From assembly GCF_030813355.1 (NCBI RefSeq), contig NZ_JAUSUD010000001.1, positions 372,001-436,000 of the forward strand: a DNA stretch of 64,000 bases, read 5' to 3'. Below, piece by piece: positions 34,276-42,745 of this stretch. The notes beneath the pieces are model-generated. The model was given only the letters and a program-made list of their open reading frames with translations, had not been told where the DNA came from and searched no databases. The DNA is from Metabacillus malikii. GTDB taxonomy: Bacteria > Bacillota > Bacilli > Bacillales > Bacillaceae. Position 1 is the stretch's first letter, and each line of letters begins with the position of its first letter. Position numbers and translations under genes: made by a program.

Positions 34276-34632
34276 GCATTGACAAGTCCTGTCAATTTCG
34301 TTTGTATAACAAAATGTATTCTCCCACGAATATACCACGCACTGGTCTCCATAACCTCTCTAGTAGCGTTTTCTATAGGTGTTGTCAGAGGAGATCAATG
34401 CTGACTATATTTGGTATAGATTGAAGCCAATAAATATACTACTCCATAGATTCATGCTTCTTCATTACATTCTTCACAGGTTCAAGAAGACGTTCAACCT
34501 CACTTCAGTTAAGAACACTCGAATCCCGCTTATCATTTGATCCTTATAGGACTAGGTTTCTAGAAAAGAAGGGTAGTTTGAGAGGTTTAATAGAATCCTA
34601 TTACGATATATTATATCTCCTAACCTCTAACC
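34276..34632. other. intergenic between convergent genes
   Basis: A TTGACA-AGTCC-TGTCAA dyad lies just after the MerR gene, and GAGAGGTT / AACCTC segments near 34578-34628 may pair as a terminator for the convergent AraC gene. Minus-strand frames give short protein-like runs near 34430-34500, but nothing that can be called a gene. Confidence 0.3.
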
Positions 34633-35469
34633 TCACCAAACAAACTTCGAAGGCGGCACTTTATAATATTTTTTAAACGCCTTCGAAAAGCTGTAAGGAT
34701 CGGGATAGCCGAGCATACTTGCAATTTGCTGGATTGAATAGCGCTTAAGGTACAATAATTCTCGGGCGCGGTTCATTTTTAATTGATAAATGTAGCGTCC
34801 TGGTGTCAGACCAATCGATTGCTTAAAGTAGTAGATAAAATATTTCTCTGACATGCCGGCTACATCCGCAATCTCTTCAACACGAATCGGTTGATGAAGG
34901 TGTTCATGGATAAAATCGAATACAGGCTGGAGCTTCACGAAATCCATCGATAATTTCTGATTAGTGGAGTCTTGCATGAATTGCCCTCGATATTGATTAA
35001 GGCCGTACTGTTCGATAATTTTCGCGATTAACATCGTAAAGCAAGCTTTCAAACGAATTCCTGACATGGGGACATTATGCTTATATTGGTGATATGTATC
35101 TAAAAAAAGTTGGAGCTCCTGTTCGACAAGTGTACGACGAATAATCCCGGATAGCTGAAAATTGTCTAAAATCCGCAGGTGGTCGCCAAGACTGAGCTCG
35201 AAGTGTGTGAAGATAAATTTGCAGCCATCACTTAAGGTTGTAGCAGTATAGGCAATTTGTGGAGTGAATAGAATCAAATCCCCCTCTGAAGCGAGAAATA
35301 CCTCATCTTGAATACGAATCTCAATCTGTCCTTCTTGAATGCACCATAAATCATAATCCTTATGTTGTCTTCTCTCCATCCAACTATTAGGATGTGCTAC
35401 ATCACTACAAGAATTGATTGCTAGATTGATAAGCTCTGATAGTTCATTGAAAATATCTAAACGATTCAT
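34633..35469 (-). CDS. AraC-family regulator, probable activator of the glucuronide genes
   Basis: 278 residues. A cupin-like N-terminal sensing domain (ERRQHKDYDLWCIQEGQIEI, about 30-60) and a C-terminal AraC double helix-turn-helix: IADVAGMSEKYFIYYFKQSI and the second motif QQIASMLGYPDPYSFSKAFK. I use the ATG at 35469, with GGAGG about 12 bases upstream; an in-frame TTG at 35481 is possible. It is divergent from the sugar importer operon. The 29-bp sequence shared by the importer and uidA upstream regions is its likely binding site. Confidence 0.85.
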   Translation of the reverse strand: MNRLDIFNELSELINLAINSCSDVAHPNSWMERRQHKDYDLWCIQEGQIEIRIQDEVFLASEGDLILFTPQIAYTATTLSDGCKFIFTHFELSLGDHLRILDNFQLSGIIRRTLVEQELQLFLDTYHQYKHNVPMSGIRLKACFTMLIAKIIEQYGLNQYRGQFMQDSTNQKLSMDFVKLQPVFDFIHEHLHQPIRVEEIADVAGMSEKYFIYYFKQSIGLTPGRYIYQLKMNRARELLYLKRYSIQQIASMLGYPDPYSFSKAFKKYYKVPPSKFVW

Positions 35470-35577
35470 CAGTAATAACAACCTCCATACTTTTAGACAA
35501 ATTTCTAATACTTTTCGACATTTCTCTATTTTTTTATTATAGCATAACAATTTGAAGGAGTTATTAAATCGTACTAA

Positions 35578-35640
35578 TTGACATGAAGTGCTTACTCTCT
35601 TGCATTTCTAATGATGTAACCGCTATCTATAATGGGAGAT
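35578..35640 (+). promoter_or_regulatory. shared operator/promoter, importer copy
   Basis: TTGACATGAAGTGCTTACTC followed by TCTTGCATT (35578-35606), then 21 bases to a -10 TATAAT (35628-35633) and GGGAGATA. Nearly the same sequence, with 20-base spacing, precedes uidA at 43285. The distance from the left block to the -10 is too great for a -35, so the block is read as an activator site. Confidence 0.7.
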
Positions 35641-35671
35641 ATTAATTGGATTGGAGGGGAGTTCTATCACA

Positions 35672-35734
35672 ATTAAGCCTAGGCTAGTCGTGTTAGGAGC
35701 AGGGAGTATGTTTTTCGGTCGTCATTGTTTTTGT
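35672..35734 (+). pseudogene. 5' scrap of a GH4-type glycosidase gene
   Basis: Frame reading KPRLVVLGAGSMFFGRH, the NAD-binding N-terminus of family 4 glycosidases (alpha-galactosidase or galacturonidase type), preceded by GGAGGGGAG but no start codon. It dissolves into other sequence after about 18 residues. It sits between the promoter and the importer gene, as if a deletion removed the rest of a GH4 gene that once came first. Confidence 0.45.
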
Positions 35735-35823
35735 TACACAGCGACAGCTCGGTCTTTAGTTTGTACGGGCTGATGAATCGAACTAGCTTGTCAACGGATG
35801 ATAAAAGGGAGGTTATGCTTAAC

Positions 35824-37455
35824 ATGATAAGAAAAATGAAAACGCTATCTGGATTATTTTTACTTCTGCTATTTTTATTGTTTGTTGCTGGGTGTTCTGG
35901 CAATAAGACATCGAGTGAAGCGGAGAAAGGAAAGGAAATAGAATTGAAGGATCCAGAGGACGTAGGATATCCGGATGAAATTACTTATTGGACTGAGTTA
36001 GTTCCGAATGTGGCCGCAACATCAAAAAGCTTAAATGATGTAGCAGCATATCTAGAGCTAGAAAAGATTACGGGTACAAAGGTTGAGTTTAAACATCCGT
36101 CAGGGGAAGGGTCGGATATTACAGAACAGTTTAACCTGATGGTTGCATCTGGTAAGTTACCTGATGTGATTGAGTACAATTGGCGGACTGTTCCAAATGG
36201 TCCTGATCAGGCAATTGAAGCAGGTACAATCATCCGCTTGAATGAATTGATCAAGCAATATGCTCCAAATCTAACTAACTATTTAAATGAAAATCCCGAA
36301 GTGAAGAAAATGGTCACAACCGATGATGGGAATATTTATACGTTTCCATTCCTTCGCGGTGATGAATCACTCATGGTATTTTTGGGGATGATTATCCGTC
36401 AAGATTGGCTGGACAAACTTAATTTGGAAATGCCGACAACGATTAGTGAATGGGAGGAAGTTTTAACAGCGATTAAAAACGGAGACCCTAACGGTAATGG
36501 CAAGGCAGATGAAATTCCGCTAATGGTTCAGCTTAATGATTTTAAGTATATTGGAGCGTTTGTTGGCGGGTATGGAATTCATGCGCAATTTTATAACGAC
36601 AATGGAACTGTTAAATATGGGTCGATTCAACCGGAGTTTAAAGACTTTTTAACAACAATGAATAGCTGGTATGAGAAAGGATTACTCGATCCTGATTTTT
36701 CTGCAGTTGATTCTAAGTTAATGGATGCCAAGGTAACGAATGACCAGCTAGGTAGTTTCTTTGGCTTTAGTGGTGGTGGAATTGGTAAATATACAGGGTT
36801 AATGAAAGAGAAGAATCCTGATTTTAAACTGATCCCTGCTCCTAATCCTAGCCTTAACGAAGGAGAAAAGGCAGCAACAGGTCATCTCGAGCATGCATAT
36901 TCCGGTATGCATAGTGCTGCGATTTCAGGTTCTGCTGAAAATCCGGAGGAAATTGTGAAATGGCTTGATTTTGCATATTCAGAGGAAGGGCATATGCTCT
37001 TTAACTTTGGGGTTGAAGGAGAAAGCTATGAAATGGTTGATGGAAACCCTATTTATACAGAAAAAATTACGAAAAATCCAGATGGGCTGCCAATGACGCA
37101 AGCTTTAGGAAAATATATAAGAGCTTCTTATGGTGGACCGCTCATTCAAGATAAGCGTTATTTAGAACAATATTATGAATTACCTGAACAAAAAGACGCG
37201 GTTAAAATTTGGGGTGAATCAGCCGAGAATCACATTAATATGCCGCCAACGACACTAAATGTTGAAGAAAGTGAAGAATTCAACTCGATTATGAGTGACT
37301 TAAATACGTATTATGATGAAACTGTTATTCGCTTCATCATGGGCGATGAACCGCTCGATAATTTTGATGAGTTCGTTGACACACTAAAAGGAATGGGGAT
37401 TGAAAGAGCAATCGAACTTCAACAAGCTGCATTAGACCGTTATATGGAAAGATAA
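35824..37455 (+). CDS. extracellular sugar/oligosaccharide-binding lipoprotein of an ABC importer
   Basis: About 543 residues. Lipoprotein signal with lipobox FVAGC, then a family 1 solute-binding fold: EITYWTELVPN, a ligand-lobe region IRQDWLDKLNLEMPTTISEW, the calcium-loop-like DPNGNGKADEIPLM, and WLDFAYSEEGHMLFNFGVEG. The long form (over 500 aa) and EF-hand-like loop match LplA/YtcQ proteins, which handle plant or glycan-derived oligosaccharides. ATG at 35824, 11 bases after GGGAGG; an ATG at 35815 is too close. First gene of the importer operon. Confidence 0.85.
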   Translation: MIRKMKTLSGLFLLLLFLLFVAGCSGNKTSSEAEKGKEIELKDPEDVGYPDEITYWTELVPNVAATSKSLNDVAAYLELEKITGTKVEFKHPSGEGSDITEQFNLMVASGKLPDVIEYNWRTVPNGPDQAIEAGTIIRLNELIKQYAPNLTNYLNENPEVKKMVTTDDGNIYTFPFLRGDESLMVFLGMIIRQDWLDKLNLEMPTTISEWEEVLTAIKNGDPNGNGKADEIPLMVQLNDFKYIGAFVGGYGIHAQFYNDNGTVKYGSIQPEFKDFLTTMNSWYEKGLLDPDFSAVDSKLMDAKVTNDQLGSFFGFSGGGIGKYTGLMKEKNPDFKLIPAPNPSLNEGEKAATGHLEHAYSGMHSAAISGSAENPEEIVKWLDFAYSEEGHMLFNFGVEGESYEMVDGNPIYTEKITKNPDGLPMTQALGKYIRASYGGPLIQDKRYLEQYYELPEQKDAVKIWGESAENHINMPPTTLNVEESEEFNSIMSDLNTYYDETVIRFIMGDEPLDNFDEFVDTLKGMGIERAIELQQAALDRYMER

Positions 37456-37468
37456 TCAATGTGTTTCT

Positions 37469-37506
37469 GCTGTTGTGTTAAGTGAGTCTGTAGCACAACA
37501 GCCTTC
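37469..37506 (+). terminator. attenuator hairpin between binding protein and permeases
   Basis: GCTGTTGTG / CACAACAGC, 9-bp perfect stem with a 16-base loop, followed only by CTTC. With no long U-tract, it may stabilise the binding-protein mRNA and lower permease expression, as is common in ABC importer operons. Confidence 0.6.
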
Positions 37507-37544
37507 TATAAACATCCATATATGATGGAGAAAGGGGAGGAGTA

Positions 37545-38525
37545 ATGGCGAAATTAGTAAAGGAAGGTGCAACGATTAACACAAGCCCGGGTAAGCGGAA
37601 CACAAAATTTGCTAGCTTTATAGAGAAAGTCAAGAAGGATTTCAAAAGAAACAAAGTGATTTATTTAATGGTTTCTCCGGTAGTTCTCTATTATATCATC
37701 TTCCAATACGGCCCAATGTATGGGTTGCAAATTGCGTTTAAAGATTACTCACCAGTCCTTGGTTTTCTTGGAAGTCCGTGGGTAGGTTTTGAGCACTTTA
37801 TTGAATTTTTTAATAGCTACTATTTTGGGAGACTGTTAACAAATACGATTTTACTTAGCCTTTATAGCTTGCTGTTTGCCTTTCCAGCAGGAATCATCCT
37901 CGCCTTATTACTTAATGAGGTGAGAGGCAGAATATTCAAGCGAACCGTTCAAACGATTACCTACATGCCACACTTTGTCTCATTGGTCGTTATTGTCGGG
38001 ATATTATTTGATTTCACCGCAAGAGACGGTGTCGTAAATAGTATATTAGTAGCAGTATTTGGTATTGAACCGATTGCGTTTATGAGAGAAGCGGAATGGT
38101 TTAGAACCCTGTTTATCGGATCAGACATTTGGCAAAATGTCGGTTGGAGCTCGATTATTTTCCTAGCGGCGATGTCTAATATTGATCCGGCATTGTATGA
38201 AGCAGCAAAGATGGATGGTGCCGGTCGCTTTAAACAAATGATTCATATTACGTTACCGGGAATTATGCCAACTATAGTCATCTTATTAATCCTGCTTATT
38301 GGGAAGTTTATGACAGTAGGTGATGAGAAAATTTTATTAATGTACAATCCGACAACATACGAAACGGCTGATGTCATCGGAACCTATGTATACAGAAAAG
38401 GGATTTTAGAGAGTAACTTTAGCTACAGTGCTGCCGTTGGTTTATTTAAGGCAGTTATCGCCTTTACGTTGTTAATTATAGCGAATGGGATCGCAAGAAA
38501 AGTTGGAGACACGAAACTGTGGTAG
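37545..38525 (+). CDS. ABC sugar importer permease (LplB/YteP type)
   Basis: 326 residues, six predicted helices after a cytoplasmic N-terminus. The binding-protein-dependent transport motif EAAKMDGAGRFKQMIHITLP is intact. The FQYGPMYGLQIAFKDYSP region is typical of the LplB/YteP group. No ATPase gene is present; in Bacillus these importers share the general ATPase MsmX. GGGGAGGAG RBS. Second gene of the importer operon. Confidence 0.88.
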   Translation: MAKLVKEGATINTSPGKRNTKFASFIEKVKKDFKRNKVIYLMVSPVVLYYIIFQYGPMYGLQIAFKDYSPVLGFLGSPWVGFEHFIEFFNSYYFGRLLTNTILLSLYSLLFAFPAGIILALLLNEVRGRIFKRTVQTITYMPHFVSLVVIVGILFDFTARDGVVNSILVAVFGIEPIAFMREAEWFRTLFIGSDIWQNVGWSSIIFLAAMSNIDPALYEAAKMDGAGRFKQMIHITLPGIMPTIVILLILLIGKFMTVGDEKILLMYNPTTYETADVIGTYVYRKGILESNFSYSAAVGLFKAVIAFTLLIIANGIARKVGDTKLW

Positions 38526-38537
38526 GAGGGATCGAGG

Positions 38538-39413
38538 ATGAAAAAGACAATAGGAGAGCGATTATTTGATTTTTGGAATATACTTTTTCTCGTATGTTTA
38601 TCAATCATCACGCTATACCCACTCCTTTATATTTTATTTGCATCTGTGAGTGATCCCACCTATGTTGCCCAAAATAGAGGGATTATGCTGTCACCAAAGG
38701 ATTTCACCCTAGAGGCGTATACTTTAGTATTTAAAAACCCGATGATTGTAACGAGTTACCTTAACACATTATTTTATGTTGTAATTGGTACAATTCTCAA
38801 TATTTTTCTTACATCTTTAGGTGCCTATGCGCTTTCTCGAAAAAATGTCATGTGGGCTAACTTGATTATGTTTTTAATCGTGTTCAGTATGTTTTTCGAA
38901 GGAGGACTTATTCCTTCTTACTTGCTTGTCAGTGAGTTAAATATGATTGATACTCGCTGGGCGTTAATTTTCCCAACGGCAGTAAGTGCGTTTAATCTCA
39001 TTATAATGCGGACTGCCTTCCAAGGTATACCTGCAAGCTTAGAAGAGTCGGCGCGTATTGATGGTGCAAATGACTTTACGATTCTGTTTAAAATCATTTT
39101 GCCGCTTTCACTACCTGTCGTCGCCGTTATGATTCTATTCTATGGTGTCTATCATTGGAATTCATGGTTCCCTGCGATGATTTACTTGCAGGATAGGGAG
39201 CTTTTCCCGGTTCAGCTCATTTTACGTGAAATTTTAATTGCAAACGACACAAGCAGCATGACATCAGGAGTCGGTTCTGTTGATGCGATTCCGATTGGAG
39301 AGACGGTCAAGTACGCGACGATCGTTGTCGCAACATTACCTATTCTATGTTTATATCCTTTCTTACAAAAGTACTTTGTTAAGGGTGTAATGATAGGCGG
39401 GATAAAAGGTTAG
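38538..39413 (+). CDS. ABC sugar importer permease (LplC/YtcP type)
   Basis: 291 residues, six helices. It has the conserved loop EESARIDGANDFTILFKIIL and the YPLLYILFASVSDP opening and RYFVKGVMIGGIKG-type ending of LplC/YtcP permeases (here KYFVKGVMIGGIKG). It starts 12 bp after the first permease, so the two are co-translated and form the heterodimeric channel. It is the last gene before the inserted block that separates the importer from uidA. Confidence 0.88.
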   Translation: MKKTIGERLFDFWNILFLVCLSIITLYPLLYILFASVSDPTYVAQNRGIMLSPKDFTLEAYTLVFKNPMIVTSYLNTLFYVVIGTILNIFLTSLGAYALSRKNVMWANLIMFLIVFSMFFEGGLIPSYLLVSELNMIDTRWALIFPTAVSAFNLIIMRTAFQGIPASLEESARIDGANDFTILFKIILPLSLPVVAVMILFYGVYHWNSWFPAMIYLQDRELFPVQLILREILIANDTSSMTSGVGSVDAIPIGETVKYATIVVATLPILCLYPFLQKYFVKGVMIGGIKG

Positions 39414-39550
39414 TATATTTCAAATGTTGATTAATAGAAGAAAGATGGTTAAGACACGTAATGAAAATATTTTGATGAAAAAGGCACAGGCAAATTAACC
39501 TAGTAATAAGTAGTTCAGTATTCGTGGAGAAAATAGAAAATAGCAGTATT

Positions 39551-39597
39551 AATGTCGTGCTAAATCACTTATGGTGGTTTTGCACGACATTTATTGT
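39551..39597 (+). terminator. intrinsic terminator of the importer operon
   Basis: AATGTCGTGC / GCACGACATT with inner pairing AAATCAC / GTGGTTT, followed by TATTGTTATT. It lies 138 bp after the second permease. Confidence 0.75.
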
Positions 39598-39922
39598 TAT
39601 TAAATCAATGGTTGTATAGATTATTACCGATAATTAACATATCAATAACACTACAAATAACAGAGTGACAATATCTGTTGTTACATTAATGATACTGCGA
39701 ATTTATGTGCGATTTGGTATGTTAATTTTTCAGGAAGCTGTAAGGTGCCTTAGAAAATTGACAAATATGATATGAGAAGAAAAAAAGTTGGTGAATAAAT
39801 GTTCTTAAACTAACAGGGCAGATTGGTTAAAAAAGACTTTGGATAAAAAAGGAATTATTAGTAGATATCAAGAACTTAATATAAGAATTTTAAATTTTGT
39901 TTTTTAGATGAGAGGTGAAGAA
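39598..39922. other. spacer holding the first PIE of the array
   Basis: No gene. A PIE copy lies at 39803-39832 and the RBS of the SRPBCC gene at the end. The PIE marks the beginning of the accessory modules that separate the importer operon from uidA. Confidence 0.35.
39803..39832 (+). repeat. PIE palindrome
   Basis: CTTAAACTAACAGGGCAG then ATTGGTTAA. First copy in the 39.8-63.7 kb array; arms partly decayed. Confidence 0.5.
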
Positions 39923-40333
39923 ATGGACACACGGAGAATTGTTGGTCAAACTAAAACGGTTGGTTTCCAAGTAGGAATTAGAAGGACCTTTCCAATTTCA
40001 CAGGAAAAAGCCTGGGAATTTGTCGCATCTGAAGATGGATTAAAATTATGGTTAGGTGAAAGCACGAAAATAAATCTTCAACCAGGTCAGAAATTCTATA
40101 CAAAAATGGGCGAAGGTGAAATTCGAATTGTTAAACCTCTACAACAACTTCGACTTGCTTGGAAAAAAGAAGGATGGGAAAAAACGTCTACCATTCAAGT
40201 TCGGATTATACCAAAAGAAAATACAAAAACGACCATTAGCTTTCACCAAGAAAATCTCTCTGATCAGAATGTGAGAGAAGAAATGAAGCATTACTGGGAA
40301 AAAATTCTTAAACAAATAGAAGAAGGGATTTAA
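39923..40333 (+). CDS. SRPBCC (AHSA1-like) domain protein
   Basis: About 136 residues covering one START/Bet v1-like domain. It shows RRTFPISQEKAWEFVASEDG, LWLGESTKI, then EIRIVKPLQQLRLAWKKEGW and a final helix. AHSA1-like proteins bind small ligands or act as co-chaperone-like modules; no specific role can be given. ATG at 39923 after AGGTGAAG; an in-frame ATG at 39908 lacks a spaced RBS. The VOC gene follows after 20 bp, so the two may be cotranscribed. Confidence 0.78.
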   Translation: MDTRRIVGQTKTVGFQVGIRRTFPISQEKAWEFVASEDGLKLWLGESTKINLQPGQKFYTKMGEGEIRIVKPLQQLRLAWKKEGWEKTSTIQVRIIPKENTKTTISFHQENLSDQNVREEMKHYWEKILKQIEEGI

Positions 40334-40353
40334 TTTAAAAGGATGGATAAGTT

Positions 40354-40734
40354 ATGAACCCATTTAGTCACATTGACCTTAGAGTAAATAATTTAGAGGA
40401 AAATTTACCATTCTATGAGGGTTTTCTTACCGCATTAGGCTTTATTCAAACATTCCATAGTGATAAGTGGAAGGTGTTTGCAGCCAATGGGAATCTTCCA
40501 AGTGTAGCCTATTTTGCTATCACTGAAGATCCATTACATAAACCAAATGGCAATCTAGTTGGATTTTGGGTGGAAAATCGTAATGAAGTTGACAGACTTG
40601 CTACACTAATTAAAGAAATTGGCGGGAAAATTACCTCTGGACCACAACAATTTCCCATTAGCCCTACTTACTATGCAGTCTATTTTGAAGACCCTTGTGG
40701 AAATCAATATGAAATTGTTCATCGTTTGAACTAA
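40354..40734 (+). CDS. VOC-family (glyoxalase-like) protein
   Basis: 126 residues with two beta-alpha-beta-beta-beta halves. It starts HIDLRVNNLEENLPFYEGFL, with a putative metal ligand His near residue 6, the middle NLVGFWVENRNEVDRLATLI, and the typical ending YFEDPCGNQYEIVHR with the second-half Glu ligand. VOC proteins include glyoxalases, dioxygenases and drug-binding proteins; the substrate is unknown. It follows the SRPBCC gene by 20 bp. Confidence 0.83.
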   Translation: MNPFSHIDLRVNNLEENLPFYEGFLTALGFIQTFHSDKWKVFAANGNLPSVAYFAITEDPLHKPNGNLVGFWVENRNEVDRLATLIKEIGGKITSGPQQFPISPTYYAVYFEDPCGNQYEIVHRLN

Positions 40735-40841
40735 ACTATAATTAAACTCCATGAGTTTTATATTCTTGATATGTAATTGGTTTCATTCACTAAAGGTGAT
40801 TTTAGGAGACTATTCCACTCCCTCGAAATGGGTTTGTCAAC

Positions 40842-40866
40842 GGAACAAGCAAAGGTTCCTTTTTTA
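40842..40866 (+). terminator. intrinsic terminator
   Basis: GGAAC / GTTCC stem with an 8-base loop and TTTTTT. Short stem but clear U-tract. Confidence 0.5.
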
Positions 40867-40899
40867 AAAAAGTTTGTGAAATAATGTACTTGAACTATA

Positions 40900-40993
40900 G
40901 GCTGCAGGCTGCAAGGGTTGAAGAAATACAATAGTTGCTGCGGCAGCCTTTTTTCTTTATCGTTCTTCAACTAAAGGTGCAGTATAGTTTAAC
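40900..40993 (+). repeat. terminator followed by PIE
   Basis: GGCTGC / GCAGCC closes a large hairpin ending TTGCTGCGGCAGCC and TTTTTTC (40900-40954). It is followed directly by the palindrome TTCTTCAACTAAAGGTGCAG then TATAGTTTAAC (40964-40993). The distal GTTGCTGCGGCAGCC arm recurs at 52049. Confidence 0.6.
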
Positions 40994-41094
40994 AAAAATA
41001 TGATAATGAACGTTGTTTATTTCAAATAAAGGAAACCTATGCTTCACTTAAAATGTATAAATATTTAGTTGGAAAATAAAATTGAGGTGATTGG

Positions 41095-41343
41095 ATGTAT
41101 TGGAAACTAAGGATTCCTTTATTTTTATTTATTATAGGTACGATTTCTGGTCTTTTTCAAAGGTATTCTGAAATCATTCTTGTAAATACATCGTATTTTA
41201 TAAAGAGTGCGATATTTATTGGTCTAATTGGAATTATTTTTACAATTTTTGAGAAGTCAAAAATAAATGAAATGAAGGTTCATATCACTATTGGTATTGG
41301 TTTGATATTCTTAGGTATTTTTATTGATTATTTAATGATTTAG
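41095..41343 (+). CDS. small three-TM protein
   Basis: 82 residues, three hydrophobic segments (about 5-22, 36-53, 60-80) joined by short basic loops. GAGGTGATTGG precedes the ATG. It is one module of the array: PIE upstream (40964), composite PIE downstream (41389). No family recognised. Confidence 0.55.
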   Translation: MYWKLRIPLFLFIIGTISGLFQRYSEIILVNTSYFIKSAIFIGLIGIIFTIFEKSKINEMKVHITIGIGLIFLGIFIDYLMI

Positions 41344-41388
41344 TTTGGATTAGAATTATCAGAATGTACTATATTGTGAAATGATACA

Positions 41389-41469
41389 CTTAAACTAACT
41401 GGTGCGATACCTCATTAAAGTGGTGTTGCATTTTTATTAAACTAAAGGAGCAGGTTAGTGGAATAAGGA
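41389..41469 (+). repeat. PIE composite (left arm, terminator, full palindrome)
   Basis: CTTAAACTAACTGGTGC leads into the hairpin GCGATACCTC / GTGGTGTTGC (41404-41429) and TTTTTATT. The second palindrome TTAAACTAAAGGAGCAGG then TTAGTGGAATAAGG follows. This is the best example of the full-length element. Confidence 0.7.
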
Positions 41470-41689
41470 TTCAATCAAGCACCAATATATAGTATACTCG
41501 AGTTACAATATTTTCTAATTTGTAACATTGAGTTTAGTTCTTAAAAAAACCTAAATGATGTGTGTTACTTCAGTTAGTATCCTTATTAGAATTAAAGAAG
41601 AAAAGAGCTTTTAAGGACTCGTTTGTATGGTTACTGTGTTTCTAAACACTTAATACAACAATGATAATTTTTTTCTAAGGGGTCTTTTT
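41470..41689. other. promoter region of the 41690 gene
   Basis: AT-rich spacer with no ORF of note. A TATAGTATA stretch near 41492 and a short purine-rich RBS (CTAAGGGG) before 41690 are the only signals. Weak evidence overall. Confidence 0.25.
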
Positions 41690-42166
41690 ATGAAGATAGA
41701 TTCAAAAATGAGAAGAATACAACAAAAATATAGAAATGAAATATCATTAAAAAATAAAAAGGGTAAGAACGCTATAGAAGTAATTTGTATTATTTTTTTT
41801 ATTATCTTGTTAATATACTTTGGAGCTGAATTTCCAATTATTGAATCTGATTATAATCAGTTTACTGAAATAGAAGATTTTGAAAAAAGATGGATGACTG
41901 TTACTCGGTTAATTGATGATGATATAAAAAATAGTAGCTCGGAATATGTAGGTATAGCAATAGATTTCAAACCTAAACCTATAAAAATTATAATAAAAAC
42001 ATCGCTAGAAAAATTAAAATTAAATGATGACGACAATCTAAATGAGTATATTAACATTGCTAATGAAAAAATAATGACATATATAGAAAATGATTCCTAC
42101 GAAATAATTGTAACTGGAAAAAATAAAGAAGAAATAACAAGTAAAGTATTTACCAACGATAGTTAA
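41690..42166 (+). CDS. single-TM protein, unknown
   Basis: 158 residues: a basic cytoplasmic N-terminus (about 1-28), one membrane helix (VICIIFFIILLIYFGAEF), and an acidic, lysine-rich external domain with strands typical of a small alpha/beta fold (YVGIAIDFKPKPIKIIIKTS). RBS AAGGGG. No family recognised. It is followed after 60 bp by another tiny membrane protein gene in the same direction. Confidence 0.55.
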   Translation: MKIDSKMRRIQQKYRNEISLKNKKGKNAIEVICIIFFIILLIYFGAEFPIIESDYNQFTEIEDFEKRWMTVTRLIDDDIKNSSSEYVGIAIDFKPKPIKIIIKTSLEKLKLNDDDNLNEYINIANEKIMTYIENDSYEIIVTGKNKEEITSKVFTNDS

Positions 42167-42225
42167 TTAGTCCTTATATCTCGACTAATGATAAAGAAAA
42201 AAATTTGAATATAGGAGAGATGAAA

Positions 42226-42402
42226 ATGTCTGATAAAAAGCCTATTAATGATGCAATGGAGCACATGAGTAACATTGAGGGTTATCCGACAAGTGTAGAT
42301 TTAAAGAAATTACCTAAACCATTAAAATATTTTGGTTATTTCTTCATAGGTTTTTTTTCTATATCAATACTATTCATAATTATCGCTAAGTTAATTTTGT
42401 AG
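42226..42402 (+). CDS. small single-TM protein, 58 aa
   Basis: A polar N-terminus (MSDKKPINDAMEHMSNIEGY) and one membrane helix near the end (YFFIGFFSISILFIIIAKL). ATG at 42226 after AGGAGAGA. Possibly in an operon with the gene at 41690. Not recognised. Confidence 0.5.
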   Translation: MSDKKPINDAMEHMSNIEGYPTSVDLKKLPKPLKYFGYFFIGFFSISILFIIIAKLIL

Positions 42403-42413
42403 TATAGTTGTTT

Positions 42414-42446
42414 GACCACTGGGCTACGCCCTATAAGTCTTTTTTA
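42414..42446 (+). terminator. intrinsic terminator
   Basis: GACCACTGGGC / GCCCTATAAGTC-type stem around TAC, followed by TTTTTT. It ends the 42226 gene. Confidence 0.6.
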
Positions 42447-42520
42447 TGAAGTAATGAAATAGTAGCTTCCCTTTAAAGGTAGACATTGTGAATAAATACA
42501 CTAGAATAAGGAGGATTTTT

Positions 42521-42745
42521 ATGGAGAGGACTTTAGTAAAAACTGCTATATATTCTTTTATTACTTCTTTCTCATTGATGATAGTCTTAATTCCAAGGGT
42601 TAGAAGTACAACGGATGTTAATGGGGTGTTTTCGGGAGAGGAAACTCCTTATACAGAGTTTTTCTTTATGATTTTAAAAAACTCAATAATTATTACATTC
42701 ATTATGGTCGCTTTAATATTTTTATACAAAAAATATAAAAGGTAG
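42521..42745 (+). CDS. 74-aa two-TM protein, paralogue of 4304
   Basis: Same length as the product at 4304-4528 and nearly the same sequence (MERTLVKTAIYSFITSFSLM at the start; KNSIIITFIMVALIFLYKKY at the end), with conservative changes in between. Both start with MERTL after a purine-rich RBS (here AAGGAGG) and both are followed by AGATGGTTGT. This supports duplication of a whole module rather than of the ORF only. Function unknown. Confidence 0.7.
   Translation: MERTLVKTAIYSFITSFSLMIVLIPRVRSTTDVNGVFSGEETPYTEFFFMILKNSIIITFIMVALIFLYKKYKR

Noticed and set aside
34276-34632. Transposase remnant on the minus strand
   Set aside because: Short protein-like runs only; no recognisable transposase motif or terminal repeats.
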